From: Acidimicrobiia bacterium
Lineage (GTDB): Bacteria; Actinomycetota; Acidimicrobiia; Acidimicrobiales; VFJN01
Direction of reading: 5' to 3'
Assembly: GCA_009694375.1 (NCBI GenBank)
Contig: SHVB01000007.1
Span: 1-64,000, forward strand
DNA: 64,000 nucleotides
Shown here piece by piece: positions 26,696 to 34,959 of this stretch; position 1 is the first letter of the stretch, and every line of letters starts with the position of its first letter. The translations under genes were made by a program, and so were the position numbers. The notes beneath the pieces are model-generated. The model ran no database searches, was not told where the DNA came from, and saw nothing but the letters and a program-made list of their open reading frames with translations.

Positions 26696-26718
26696 CGCGA
26701 AAGTGGATTGGTCGAGCG

Positions 26719-26943
26719 GTGGGGGAGGTGCTGGCGCATCCGAGTCTGTGGGGCACGGCCCTCCGGCAGGGATATCGGATGGCCCGCCCGGGGTGGTGGC
26801 GACGGGCGCCGTTCCTGCCGGTCCCCGACGAGGGCTACCTGCGCTTTCGCATGGAAACCGCCTACGGGGGCGCGGGGGATCAGGCCCCGGAACCGGGCCA
26901 CCTCATCACCTACCTGCGCTGGTGTCGAGCGTCGAAGGGGTAG
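26719..26943 (+). CDS. Small conserved protein downstream of the acyl-CoA dehydrogenase
   Basis: The frame encodes ~74 residues: LAHPSLWGTALRQGYRMARPGWWRRAPFLPVPDEGYLRFRMETAYG (in parts: RMARPGWWRRAPFLPVPD). I recall similar small actinobacterial proteins but cannot name a function. GTG at 26719 is the first canonical start after the dehydrogenase stop (26695). A conserved-looking N-terminal stretch extends back to a CTG at 26692 that overlaps that stop, so the true start may lie there. The basic/aromatic character suggests a membrane-surface or nucleic-acid contact. Confidence 0.55.
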   Translation: MGEVLAHPSLWGTALRQGYRMARPGWWRRAPFLPVPDEGYLRFRMETAYGGAGDQAPEPGHLITYLRWCRASKG

Positions 26944-26946
26944 GGG

Positions 26947-27486
26947 TCAGCCGCGGGCGGCGGCGTGGCTGATACGCCAGCCCTTGCGCTTGGAGAGCGA
27001 GCCTCGCTCGGGCCAATCCTCCCGCGGCAGCGGCGCCACGCCGAGAGGCGCGGGGGCAATGAAGCGTCCGGAGATCTCGCCGCCACCGGTGATGCGAATC
27101 GTGTTGGTGGCGGCGTCGTAGTGCCACCCTTCCGAGCACGGCCGGAGGGCCTGTCCGGATTCCCAGGTGACGGCGATAAACCAGCCCGGGCAACCAATGG
27201 AGTTGCAGCGCAGGCGGGCGCCGGTGGTACGGCCTTCGATGTCGCCAGACTTGGAGGTGACAACGATGCCCTCGGCGATCTTGCCGTCGGCATCAAGGGG
27301 GAAATCGTCGGGCCAGCGACCGGCGCTGGCCTTGTGGGCAGAGGCCCGCCCCTTCGTGGGGGCCTTGGGCGGCAGGGCACCGAACTGCAACCAGGTATCG
27401 CACTTCGAGCATTGGTAGCCAGGCTCCCCATCGCGCCGCTGCAGGCGCAGATTCACATCGGTCTGACACTGCGGGCACACGGACAT
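26947..27486 (-). CDS. Zinc-ribbon protein, unknown function
   Basis: The 179-residue protein opens with a zinc ribbon (CPQCQTDVN ... CSKCDTWLQ, residues 4-30), a basic linker, and a C-terminal beta-rich domain with two more Cys (CNSIGCPGWF). The last part reads like a folded sensing or binding domain. No family is recognised. It is convergent with the small protein gene ending at 26943 and divergent from the lipoate-ligase-like gene. Confidence 0.6.
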   Translation of the reverse strand: MSVCPQCQTDVNLRLQRRDGEPGYQCSKCDTWLQFGALPPKAPTKGRASAHKASAGRWPDDFPLDADGKIAEGIVVTSKSGDIEGRTTGARLRCNSIGCPGWFIAVTWESGQALRPCSEGWHYDAATNTIRITGGGEISGRFIAPAPLGVAPLPREDWPERGSLSKRKGWRISHAAARG

Positions 27487-27737
27487 GAGGCGCTCCTGGT
27501 TGCTCGACGTAGCGGCGATCCCCGGCCGCCCGGCTGCCTAGTCTCGCCCAAATCGACTCCGGAAGCCTCATTGAGGCATCGCGCCGATGGTGAAGTGGGC
27601 CCTGCGACGGCGGTGAGAGGTAGGCTGAACGAAATGTCTGGGGCCGTGGTGCTCAATGCCTCCTGGTGGCGGTGTGGTGCGATGGCTCGTCATGGGGCCG
27701 GCGTTGCTCGTCGGATCGCGTCGGCGGCGGGCTCGGC
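27487..27737. promoter_or_regulatory. Divergent intergenic region
   Basis: This 251-base gap separates two divergent genes and must hold their promoters. It contains a 13-base palindrome, GCCTCA-T-TGAGGC (27565-27577). No confident -35/-10 pair is visible on either strand. Confidence 0.3.
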
Positions 27738-28370
27738 TTGACCTGGTCCATCGAACGATTCCAGGAGCCTCCGTCGGTCTCCCACGCCCGGCCGCTGCCG
27801 GTCGCGCCCCACCGAGCGGTGTGGGTGTTTGAGCCCACCGTGGCCGCAATGGTGCTCGGGAGCACCCAGCAGGCGGAGGTGGCCGAGGGCGACCATGAGG
27901 TGGTGCATCGGCGTAGCGGTGGGGGTGCGGTGCTGGTGGTTCCCGGTGAGGTGCTGTGGGTGGATGTGTTGGTGCCGGCCGGTGATCCGCTTTGGGACGA
28001 TGATGTGGGTCGGGCCTTCGGATGGCTGGGCGACCTGTGGTCGGCGACCCTGGCCCAACTTGGGGTGGCCACGACGGTCCACCGGGGTGCATCGCGCCGA
28101 TCACCGTGGGGTGATTCGGTGTGTTTCGCGGGCCTCGGGCCGGGGGAAGTAGTGAACGCCGCCGGCCAGAAGGTGGTGGGCATGGCCCAGCGCCGCACTC
28201 GGTCAGTGGCGCGGCTGCAGTGTGCGGCGCTGGCCCGCTGGGATCCGGAGGCGGTGGCGGGGTTGTTGGCGTTGCCGACCCCGGCCGCTGATGATCTGCG
28301 GTCGGTGGCCGCTGGCGTGGGCGTACCCCTGGACCGGCTGCTGGCGAGTTTTCTGGCGACCCTGCCCTAA
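27738..28370 (+). CDS. Lipoate/biotin protein ligase-like protein
   Basis: This 210-residue protein belongs to the BPL/LplA/LipB superfamily. It has VFEPTVAAMVLGSTQQ followed by the substrate-loop motif RRSGGGAVLVVPGEVLWVDVLVP and a C-terminal helical part. The lysine-containing loop that binds lipoyl-AMP in true LplA is not obvious, and the protein is shorter than LplA. It may be an amidotransferase-like or octanoyl-transfer paralogue. TTG at 27738 is chosen because it begins at the usual N-terminus; a GTG at 27666 would add a low-complexity extension. Confidence 0.68.
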   Translation: MTWSIERFQEPPSVSHARPLPVAPHRAVWVFEPTVAAMVLGSTQQAEVAEGDHEVVHRRSGGGAVLVVPGEVLWVDVLVPAGDPLWDDDVGRAFGWLGDLWSATLAQLGVATTVHRGASRRSPWGDSVCFAGLGPGEVVNAAGQKVVGMAQRRTRSVARLQCAALARWDPEAVAGLLALPTPAADDLRSVAAGVGVPLDRLLASFLATLP

Positions 28371-28453
28371 GCCAATCAACGGGTTGTTGGTGGGAGAGGT
28401 CGACCGCCTGACCCTCGCCTCAACGCGTTTCGTGGGATGGCGCGCGCTCCTCG

Positions 28454-28490
28454 TGGTGTGCCCTGGTGGGGGATAGTGGTTGACGATGGT
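28454..28490 (+). promoter_or_regulatory. TGGT direct repeats, candidate MraZ operator
   Basis: TGGT occurs at 28454, 28464, 28477 and 28487 (spacings 10, 13 and 10). MraZ is known to bind tandem TGGG- or GTGG-type repeats with a ten-base period in front of its own gene. The repeats overlap the -35 region of the promoter at 28480, which would allow autorepression. Binding is inferred from position and periodicity. Confidence 0.45.
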
Positions 28491-28508
28491 AGGAAATTGG
28501 CATACGAT
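28480..28508 (+). promoter_or_regulatory. Promoter of the dcw cluster
   Basis: TTGACG (28480-28485) and TACGAT (28503-28508) are separated by exactly 17 bases, close to the major sigma factor consensus. Transcription would start near 28515, leaving a leader of about 57 bases before mraZ. It is the best-formed promoter I saw in the window and the likely main promoter for the division/cell-wall operon. Confidence 0.65.
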
Positions 28509-28571
28509 GGCTCATAGCGGCACGGGAGAGGGCTCTTGTGGGTTCCGCTACCTAGCGAGGCAGTAACCCCC

Positions 28572-29027
28572 ATGGCCAAGACGAGGCCCCGATTTGTTGG
28601 GACCCACGAGCACGGATTGGACGACAAGGGCCGCATGGTCCTGCCTGCCAAGATCCGAGCTCAATTGGGGGAAAGTGGCATGGTGGGGATGGCCGAGGGC
28701 TGTCTCGGCCTCTGGACCGTCGACGGGTTCGACGACCTCGCCGATCGCTTGTGGAAGTCGGTGGATCAAGGCGCCACCGCTGGCTCCGTGTTGCGAACCT
28801 TCATGGCCTACGCCGCGGAGGTAACCCCCGACCAGCAGGGACGGGTGGTCATCCCCCAAGTCCTGCGCGACTACGCCGGTCTCGGAACCGATGTCGTGGT
28901 GAACGGTCGGCGCGATCGAGCCGAGATTTGGGCCAAGGCTCGTTGGGATGCGCTGGTCGGGCCGATGACCGGCATCTCCTCCGAGCGTTCCACCGTAAGC
29001 GACGCGTTTGCCGCCCTACGCCTTTGA
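28572..29027 (+). CDS. mraZ: MraZ transcriptional regulator
   Basis: MraZ is an AbrB-like ring-shaped DNA-binding protein encoded first in the dcw cluster that represses or tunes it. The 151-residue protein has two tandem SpoVT/AbrB-like half domains: HEHGLDDKGRMVLPAKIRAQL and VTPDQQGRVVIPQVLRDYAGL, each with the DxxGR motif. ATG at 28572 begins at the normal start. The TGGT repeats upstream would be its own operator. Confidence 0.93.
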   Translation: MAKTRPRFVGTHEHGLDDKGRMVLPAKIRAQLGESGMVGMAEGCLGLWTVDGFDDLADRLWKSVDQGATAGSVLRTFMAYAAEVTPDQQGRVVIPQVLRDYAGLGTDVVVNGRRDRAEIWAKARWDALVGPMTGISSERSTVSDAFAALRL

Positions 29028-29205
29028 TCTGGACCGACCCAACGACCGAGAGGAGAAAGACGACAACCGAAAACGTGCGAGGAGCGGTATCGCTCCCCTG
29101 CAGTCCCTCGGGCAGGGTGATGGAAGGCCCCCTCTCCACCCGCTTCCCATCGAGTCCGTTCCGGGGAACTACCTCGGCGGACAAACGCTGTCCGGGGAAC
29201 TGCAG
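29028..29205 (+). ncRNA. Structured leader of rsmH, candidate mraW RNA motif
   Basis: The 178-base gap between mraZ and rsmH shows clear structure. GGAGCG (29081-29086) pairs with CGCTCC (29091-29096) over a GTAT loop. CTGCAGT (29098-29104) pairs with ACTGCAG (29199-29205), and CCC (29105-29107) continues with GGG (29195-29197), placing the GGGG ribosome-site candidate and the bases just before the GTG start inside a stem. TCCGGGGAACT is duplicated (29160-29170 and 29191-29201), so the 5' arm has two possible partners. A conserved mraW RNA motif is known in exactly this position in actinobacteria. Identity with that motif is inferred. Confidence 0.55.
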
Positions 29206-30195
29206 GTGAGCGATACCAACCACGACTCCCCCCACGGGTTCCGGCACCAGCCGGTCCTGTTGGAGCGGATCGTGGCGCTCTTCACCCCGGTACCCCCTGG
29301 TTGGTTGGTAGATGCCACTGTTGGCGGTGCGGGGCATGCGACGGCGCTGCTGGAGCAGCACCCACACCTCAAGGTGCTGGGGCTGGACCAGGACGGCGAC
29401 GCCCTCACGGCGGCAGCAGAGCGGCTTCGTCCTTTCGGGGACCGGGCGCTCCTTCACCGCAGCCGGTTCGACGCCTTGGACGACATTGTGAAACAGCTTG
29501 GAACAACTCCAGTGAGCGGCGTGCTCTTCGACTTGGGGGTGAGCAGCCCCCAACTCGACCGCGCCGACCGCGGCTTCAGCTACCAGCACGACGCGCCGCT
29601 CGACATGCGGATGGATCAGCGCCAGCAGCGCTCGGCCGACGACATCGTGAACCACACCGATGAGCGCGAGTTGGCTGGCCTCCTGCGCGCCTATGGCGAC
29701 GAACGCTTCGCCAATCGGATTGCCAAAGCCATCGTCCGAGAACGTCCCGTGGAAACCACCGGGCAGCTCGCGGAGATCGTGCGGGACGCCATCCCGGCCC
29801 CGGCCCGTCGGACCGGGGGCCATCCCGCCAAGCGCACCTTCCAGGCCATCCGCATCGCGGTGAATGCTGAACTCGATGTGCTGCCGCAGGCGATAGACGC
29901 TGGTCTGGCGGTCCTCCAGCCCGGCGGGCGCTGTGCGGTGCTGGCGTACCACTCGGGCGAAGACCGCATCGTGAAGGAGCGCTTCCGTCACGGCGCTACT
30001 GGGGGTTGGAAAGGTCCGGCCCACCTTCCGCCACCGAGCGATATCCACCCCACGGTTCGACTGCTGAAGGCAGGGGCCTGGACGCCGGCCGACGACGAAA
30101 TCGCCGCCAACCGCCGCGCCGCCAGTGCCCGCCTGCGGGCCGTCGAAAAGCTTGTCCCCATCACCGCCGATCACGATTCGACGTCGGTCACATGA
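29206..30195 (+). CDS. rsmH: 16S rRNA m4C1402 methyltransferase RsmH (MraW)
   Basis: RsmH methylates C1402 of 16S rRNA. The 329-residue protein has HQPVLLERIVALF, the SAM motif VDATVGGAGHATALLE, VLGLDQDGDAL, VLFDLGVSSPQLDRADRGFSY (in parts), the HPAKRTFQAIRIAVN motif and SYHSGEDRIVK-type end (YHSGEDRIVKERF). GTG at 29206 is chosen as the last start before the family N-terminus; it overlaps the structured leader. Its stop overlaps the ftsL start (ATGA). Confidence 0.92.
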   Translation: MSDTNHDSPHGFRHQPVLLERIVALFTPVPPGWLVDATVGGAGHATALLEQHPHLKVLGLDQDGDALTAAAERLRPFGDRALLHRSRFDALDDIVKQLGTTPVSGVLFDLGVSSPQLDRADRGFSYQHDAPLDMRMDQRQQRSADDIVNHTDERELAGLLRAYGDERFANRIAKAIVRERPVETTGQLAEIVRDAIPAPARRTGGHPAKRTFQAIRIAVNAELDVLPQAIDAGLAVLQPGGRCAVLAYHSGEDRIVKERFRHGATGGWKGPAHLPPPSDIHPTVRLLKAGAWTPADDEIAANRRAASARLRAVEKLVPITADHDSTSVT

Positions 30196-30674
30196 GCCCG
30201 CTCAGCGCTCGCGCCCATGTGTCCTCGGCCGCACCGTCGCGTTCCCCGAGCGCGCGACCCAAGCCTTCGTCTCGCCCCGGACACCTGCGCGTGGTGGTCC
30301 CCTCCAAGCGCCCCCACCTCCGCGTCAGCCCAGGTTTGGTGGTGACGTCGCTGTTGATGGTGGTTTTGGTGACCTTCGGTGTAGCCATCGCCCAGGTCTT
30401 CGTTGCCCAGAGCCAGGTTCGGCTTGACCAGATGGAAGAGGAACTCAGCCTCGAACAGGATCGCTATCAGACCCTTCGCAAGGATGTGGCCGAACTTGAG
30501 TCGCCCATTCGCATCGTGGCCGCTGCCGAAAAGCAAGGCATGGTGGTTCCTGAAGACGTGGTGTACCTCCAGCCCTCCACCCCGGAGGTCGAGGGGGCCT
30601 CGCCGACCGGAGGGGTCGAAGCGGACACTGCTTGGTCCACGGTGAAGCCGTTGCTGGCGGCACCCGCTCCATGA
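30192..30674 (+). CDS. ftsL: FtsL-like division protein
   Basis: The 160-residue protein sits between rsmH and ftsI, as FtsL does. It has a basic cytoplasmic N-terminus (~50 residues), a single TM segment (about 56-78, GLVVTSLLMVVLVTFGVAIAQV) and a periplasmic coiled coil (QVRLDQMEEELSLEQDRYQTL, in parts). FtsL forms the FtsQLB complex that activates FtsWI. FtsB is not in the cluster. The sequence is little conserved, so the call rests on topology and position. The stop overlaps the ftsI start by 4 bases. Confidence 0.75.
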   Translation: MSPLSARAHVSSAAPSRSPSARPKPSSRPGHLRVVVPSKRPHLRVSPGLVVTSLLMVVLVTFGVAIAQVFVAQSQVRLDQMEEELSLEQDRYQTLRKDVAELESPIRIVAAAEKQGMVVPEDVVYLQPSTPEVEGASPTGGVEADTAWSTVKPLLAAPAP

Positions 30675-32506
30675 CGTCACTGCGCTCCAGCGCCAACGCG
30701 CCCCGGCCCCGGCGGCGGATCGGCATGATCTTGGTTGCCCTCCTCGTGGGCTTTGGCGGGATCTCGGTACGGCTCGTGCAGGTCCAGGCCCTCGGCGGAG
30801 ATCGCTTCACCGACTTCGGCACCTCGCAGCGGATGCAGACAATCGTCTTGCCCGGTGTCCGGGGGTCGATTTTTGACCGCAACGGCAACGACTTGGCGGT
30901 GAGTCTGGCGCAGAGCACGATCTGGGCCAACCCGACCCTGATCGCCCATCCGGTCGAGGTAGCGGCGGCACTCGCCGGACCGCTGGTCCTCGACCCCGCC
31001 GCCACCGCCGCCCTAGCCGGACGCCTCGATGGCCGGAACTCCGGTACCCAGTTCGCCTATGTGGCGCGTCAGGTTGATGACTCCGTGGCCGACAGCGTGG
31101 CCAAACTCAAACTCCCCGGCATCGCGTTCCTCGAAGAATCGAAGCGCTTTACCCCGGCGGATTCGCTCGCCCACTCGGTGCTCGGCGGCGTGGGGATTGA
31201 CAACCTTGGTCAGTCCGGTCTCGAGCGGCAGTACAACGAGTTATTGAGCGGTACTGAGGGTCAACTCATCATCGAGACCGATGTCCAACGCCGGGCCCTG
31301 CCCGGTGGCGAGCACGAACTCAAAGCGGCGCAGCGCGGCGAGGATCTCGTGCTCACCATCGACCGCTCGATGCAGTACGAGACCGAGCGGGCCCTCCGAG
31401 CCCAAATCGAGGCCAAGGATGCCCAGGGCGGCATGGTCGTGGTGTCACGTCCCGAAACGGGCGAGATCCTCGCCCTGGCCAACTTTCAGCGCGATGCCGA
31501 GAGCGGCGAACTAGTGGCCACCGGAAACAACATGGCGGTCACCACCGTCTACGAGCCCGGATCGGTGAACAAGGTGATCACCGTGGCGGCGGCCATCGAG
31601 GAGGGTCTCGTCGTCCCCGAGACGCTCATCAATGTGCCCGACTCACTCCAGGTAAGTGACCATCGCTTCAGCGACTCCCATCCCCACCCCACCGAGGACT
31701 ACTCCGTTACCCGGATCCTGACGGAGTCTTCCAATATCGGCACGATCAAGCTGGCCCAGATGCTCGGTGGTGATCGGGTGGACTCGTACCTGAGGCGCTT
31801 CGGCTTCGGGACGGCCACCGACCTGGATTTTCCCCATGAGGCGGCGGGTATCCTCCTCGATCCTGACGACTACAGCGGCACATCGATCGGGGCGATCCCG
31901 ATTGGTCAAGGCATCGCGGTCACTGCCATGCAGATGCTCGAGGCCTACAACGTGCTGGCCAACGATGGCCTGTACATGCCTCCGCAACTCGTGATGGCCA
32001 CCGTGGATTCGGCCGGGCAGCGCCATGAGGTTCCCTCGGGCAAGCCCCATCGGGTGGTGTCGGCTACGACCGCCCGTCAACTGCGTGCGATGCTCGTCAA
32101 CGTGGTAGCCGAAGGTACGGGGAAGCGCGGGGGCATCACGGGATACACGGTGGCCGGTAAGACGGGTACCGCCCGCAAGCCATTGCCCCAGGGCGGCTAC
32201 CGGGATGGGGCCGGCAACTACCACTATGTGGCTAACTTCGTGGGCTTCTTGCCGGCCGACAATCCCGAACTATCGATCATCGTGGTCATCGATGAGCCCA
32301 GCGCCGACATCTTTGGCGGCACAGTGGCGGCCCCGGTGTTCGCCGATCTCGCTCAGTACGGTATGCGCCTGCTGCGAATCCCGCCGCCGAGGGCTACCAC
32401 GGCCGGTGCGGTTGAGGGGTCGGCTCAAGAGATTGTTGCGGTGGTGGAGCAGGAACGGGTTCGGGCAACCACCGCCACCTCGACCACCATCGCTGCCGGC
32501 GGTTGA
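30671..32506 (+). CDS. ftsI: Division transpeptidase FtsI (PBP3/PBPB)
   Basis: This class B penicillin-binding protein (611 residues) cross-links septal peptidoglycan with FtsW. It has an N-terminal TM anchor (residues ~18-38), a dimerisation/pedestal region, and the transpeptidase motifs: SxxK in EPGSVNKVI (around residue 299), SxN in SSNIGT and KTG in VAGKTGTARK. A Thr/Ala-rich tail ends the protein. It overlaps ftsL by 4 bases and is followed by murE after 3 bases. Intact motifs indicate activity; beta-lactam sensitivity cannot be read from the sequence. Confidence 0.94.
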   Translation: MTSLRSSANAPRPRRRIGMILVALLVGFGGISVRLVQVQALGGDRFTDFGTSQRMQTIVLPGVRGSIFDRNGNDLAVSLAQSTIWANPTLIAHPVEVAAALAGPLVLDPAATAALAGRLDGRNSGTQFAYVARQVDDSVADSVAKLKLPGIAFLEESKRFTPADSLAHSVLGGVGIDNLGQSGLERQYNELLSGTEGQLIIETDVQRRALPGGEHELKAAQRGEDLVLTIDRSMQYETERALRAQIEAKDAQGGMVVVSRPETGEILALANFQRDAESGELVATGNNMAVTTVYEPGSVNKVITVAAAIEEGLVVPETLINVPDSLQVSDHRFSDSHPHPTEDYSVTRILTESSNIGTIKLAQMLGGDRVDSYLRRFGFGTATDLDFPHEAAGILLDPDDYSGTSIGAIPIGQGIAVTAMQMLEAYNVLANDGLYMPPQLVMATVDSAGQRHEVPSGKPHRVVSATTARQLRAMLVNVVAEGTGKRGGITGYTVAGKTGTARKPLPQGGYRDGAGNYHYVANFVGFLPADNPELSIIVVIDEPSADIFGGTVAAPVFADLAQYGMRLLRIPPPRATTAGAVEGSAQEIVAVVEQERVRATTATSTTIAAGG

Positions 32507-32509
32507 GCG

Positions 32510-33931
32510 GTGCGACTCGACGCGCTCCTCGCCGCCACTGCTCAGGTCACCGCCACCCTGGTCGATCCCCGCTGGGGTGCCACGGAGATCTCCACGGTGA
32601 TCCAGGACAGTCGGGTTGCTACCCCCGGCGCGCTATTTTGCTGTGTGCCCGGTGCCCACGTCGACGGACATGATCTGGCGGCGACGGCGGTAGGGGCGGG
32701 AGCCGTCGCGGTACTGGCGGAGCGGCCTCTGTCGTTGGGGGTACCGGAGGTGATCGTTCCCTCCGTGCGCGACGCCATGGGGCCGGTGGCCGCCGCTTTC
32801 TGGGGACACCCGTCGAGCGACCTGACGGTGATCGGCATCACCGGCACCAGTGGCAAGACCACCACGGCCCATCTGCTCGCCGCCGTGTTCGAGGCGCACG
32901 GGTGGGGCACCACGGTATTGGGCACGCTCAGCGGCACCCGCACGACGCCGGAAGCACCTGAGTTGCAAGCCTTCCTGGCCGGGGAACGAGATCGGCGTCG
33001 CCAGGCCATCACGATGGAAGTGTCTTCCCACGCCCTGGCGATGGGGCGGGTCCGGGCCACCCGGTTTGCGGTGGCCGTCTTCACGAACCTGTCCCAAGAC
33101 CATCTCGACTTCCACCACGATCTCGACGACTACTTCGAGACCAAAGCCGGTCTATTTACCCGGGAGTACTGCGATGTGGCGGTGGTGAACATTGACGACG
33201 AACGCGGACGCGAGTTAGTGCGGCGGAACCTGGTGCCCACCGATGGGTATTCGATCCTTGACGTCGATGCTCTCGTGGTCACCGCCGACCGGTGTTCGTT
33301 TCGGTGGCGTCAGGCCGAGGTGGAGCTTCCCCTCGGGGGGCGCTTCAACGTCAGCAATGCCATCGCGGCGGCGGCCACGGCGGCGCAATTGGGAGTGCCG
33401 ATCGAGGCGATCGTGGCCGGGTTGGGTCAGGCTCAGCCCGTGGCCGGGCGTTTTGAATCAATTGATGAAGGCCAACCGTTCTCGGTACTGGTGGATTACT
33501 CGCACAAGCCGGGAGCCTTGACGGGGGCCCTCGACGCCGCTCGCGACGCGGCAAGGGGGGGCAGGGTGCTGCTGGTATTTGGCGCGGGTGGCGATCGGGA
33601 TGCCAGCAAACGGCCCCTCATGGGCGCCCTGGCGGCCCGCATGGCTGACCGGGTGGTCATCACGACCGACAACCCGCGCAATGAGGACCCCGACGCCATC
33701 ATCAGGGACATTCAGGCCGGGATCACCGACTCGTCCAACGTGCGCGTGCAAGCCGACCGAGCGGCCGCCATTTTCGAGGCCTTGAGTGAAGCGGTGCCGG
33801 GTGATGTGGTGCTCATCGCCGGGAAAGGTCATGAGACCGTTCAGGTGGTGGGCGATCAGGAGTATCCCTTCGACGACCGGGTGGTGGCCCGCCAGGTGCT
33901 TTGTGAGCTTCGGGAGGCCCACCGGTGGTAG
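32510..33931 (+). CDS. murE: UDP-MurNAc-tripeptide synthetase MurE
   Basis: MurE adds the third residue to UDP-MurNAc-L-Ala-D-Glu. The 473-residue enzyme has ITGTSGKTTTAHLL (ATP), MEVSSHALAMGRV and the C-terminal DNPRNEDP (residues ~384-391). The DNPR motif selects meso-diaminopimelate, so the peptidoglycan is DAP-type. ATP, amino-acid and UMT motifs are complete. The length is that of a single-domain MurE, so no MurF is fused. Its 3' end overlaps mraY by 7 bases, leaving no room for the usual murF. Confidence 0.94.
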   Translation: MRLDALLAATAQVTATLVDPRWGATEISTVIQDSRVATPGALFCCVPGAHVDGHDLAATAVGAGAVAVLAERPLSLGVPEVIVPSVRDAMGPVAAAFWGHPSSDLTVIGITGTSGKTTTAHLLAAVFEAHGWGTTVLGTLSGTRTTPEAPELQAFLAGERDRRRQAITMEVSSHALAMGRVRATRFAVAVFTNLSQDHLDFHHDLDDYFETKAGLFTREYCDVAVVNIDDERGRELVRRNLVPTDGYSILDVDALVVTADRCSFRWRQAEVELPLGGRFNVSNAIAAAATAAQLGVPIEAIVAGLGQAQPVAGRFESIDEGQPFSVLVDYSHKPGALTGALDAARDAARGGRVLLVFGAGGDRDASKRPLMGALAARMADRVVITTDNPRNEDPDAIIRDIQAGITDSSNVRVQADRAAAIFEALSEAVPGDVVLIAGKGHETVQVVGDQEYPFDDRVVARQVLCELREAHRW

Positions 33932-34959
33932 CGCTCCTCATCACCGCCTGCCTGGCGGCGGGCGTCGCCATCATCGGCACAAAACTCCTCATTGATGTCT
34001 TGCGCGCCCGGAGTCTGGGACAGCCCATCCACGAGGACGTACCGACGGGCCACACCATCAAGGCCGGTACTCCCACGATGGGTGGCGTGGCCATCGTCGG
34101 AGCGGCGCTGGTGGGGTACATCGCCGCCCATGTGCGCAGCGGTCTCGTCTTCACCCGTTCGGGATTGCTGGTCATGGCCTGCATCGCGGCGGCGGGTCTG
34201 GTGGGCCTGGTCGACGATCTCATCAAGGTTCGGAACGAACGAAACCTCGGGCTCAGTAGGCGAGCCAAGACGGTGGGTCTGCTGGTGGTCGCCGTCTCCT
34301 TCGCCGTGCTGTCGGTGCGCTGGACCGATGTGGAGACCACCTTGTCCTTTACCCGTTGGGACTATCCCGGCTGGGAGTTGGGTGCGAGTGGATGGTGTGT
34401 GTGGGCCGTCCTGTTGATCTACGCCACCACCAACGCGGTGAACCTCACCGATGGTCTCGACGGTTTGGCCGCGGGGTCGTCCATCTTCGCCTTCGCCTGT
34501 TTGATGGTTATTGGCTTCTGGGCCTTCCGTCATTTCGAGCAATACCAGGTCAGCCACGCGCTCGATCTGGCCGTCGCGGCCGCCGCCATGGCGGCGGCGT
34601 GCGCCGGTTTTCTCTGGTGGAACGCGGCGCCGGCGCAGATATTCATGGGCGACACCGGATCCCTGGCGATCGGCGCCGGATTAGCGGGGCTGGTGCTGAT
34701 GTTGAACACCCAACTTCTCCTCCCCATCGTGGGTGCTCTCTACGTCACCGAGTCGTTGTCGGTCATTCTGCAGGTGGGTAGCTTCCGGCTGTTCAAGCGG
34801 CGCATTTTCCGGATGGCTCCGATCCATCATCACTTCGAGTTGGGGGGATGGCCCGAGACCACGGTCATCATCCGCTTCTGGCTGATCGCCGGCGCCTGCT
34901 CGGCGATTGGGCTCGGGTTGTTCTATGCCGACTTCATCAGCATCGGTGGACTCGATTGA
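33925..34959 (+). CDS. mraY: Phospho-MurNAc-pentapeptide translocase MraY
   Basis: MraY transfers phospho-MurNAc-pentapeptide to undecaprenyl phosphate, making lipid I at the membrane. The 344-residue protein has about ten hydrophobic segments, the catalytic region LVDDLIKVRNERNLGLSRRAK, NLTDGLDGLAAGSS, FMGDTGSLAIG and HHHFELGGWPE near the C-terminus. GTG at 33925 overlaps murE and the TTGA junction overlaps murD. It directly follows murE, without murF between. Confidence 0.93.
   Translation: MVALLITACLAAGVAIIGTKLLIDVLRARSLGQPIHEDVPTGHTIKAGTPTMGGVAIVGAALVGYIAAHVRSGLVFTRSGLLVMACIAAAGLVGLVDDLIKVRNERNLGLSRRAKTVGLLVVAVSFAVLSVRWTDVETTLSFTRWDYPGWELGASGWCVWAVLLIYATTNAVNLTDGLDGLAAGSSIFAFACLMVIGFWAFRHFEQYQVSHALDLAVAAAAMAAACAGFLWWNAAPAQIFMGDTGSLAIGAGLAGLVLMLNTQLLLPIVGALYVTESLSVILQVGSFRLFKRRIFRMAPIHHHFELGGWPETTVIIRFWLIAGACSAIGLGLFYADFISIGGLD

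Noticed and set aside
32510-33931. MurE considered as a MurE-MurF fusion to explain missing murF
   Set aside because: The protein is 473 residues with one ATP site and ends after the normal MurE C-terminal domain.
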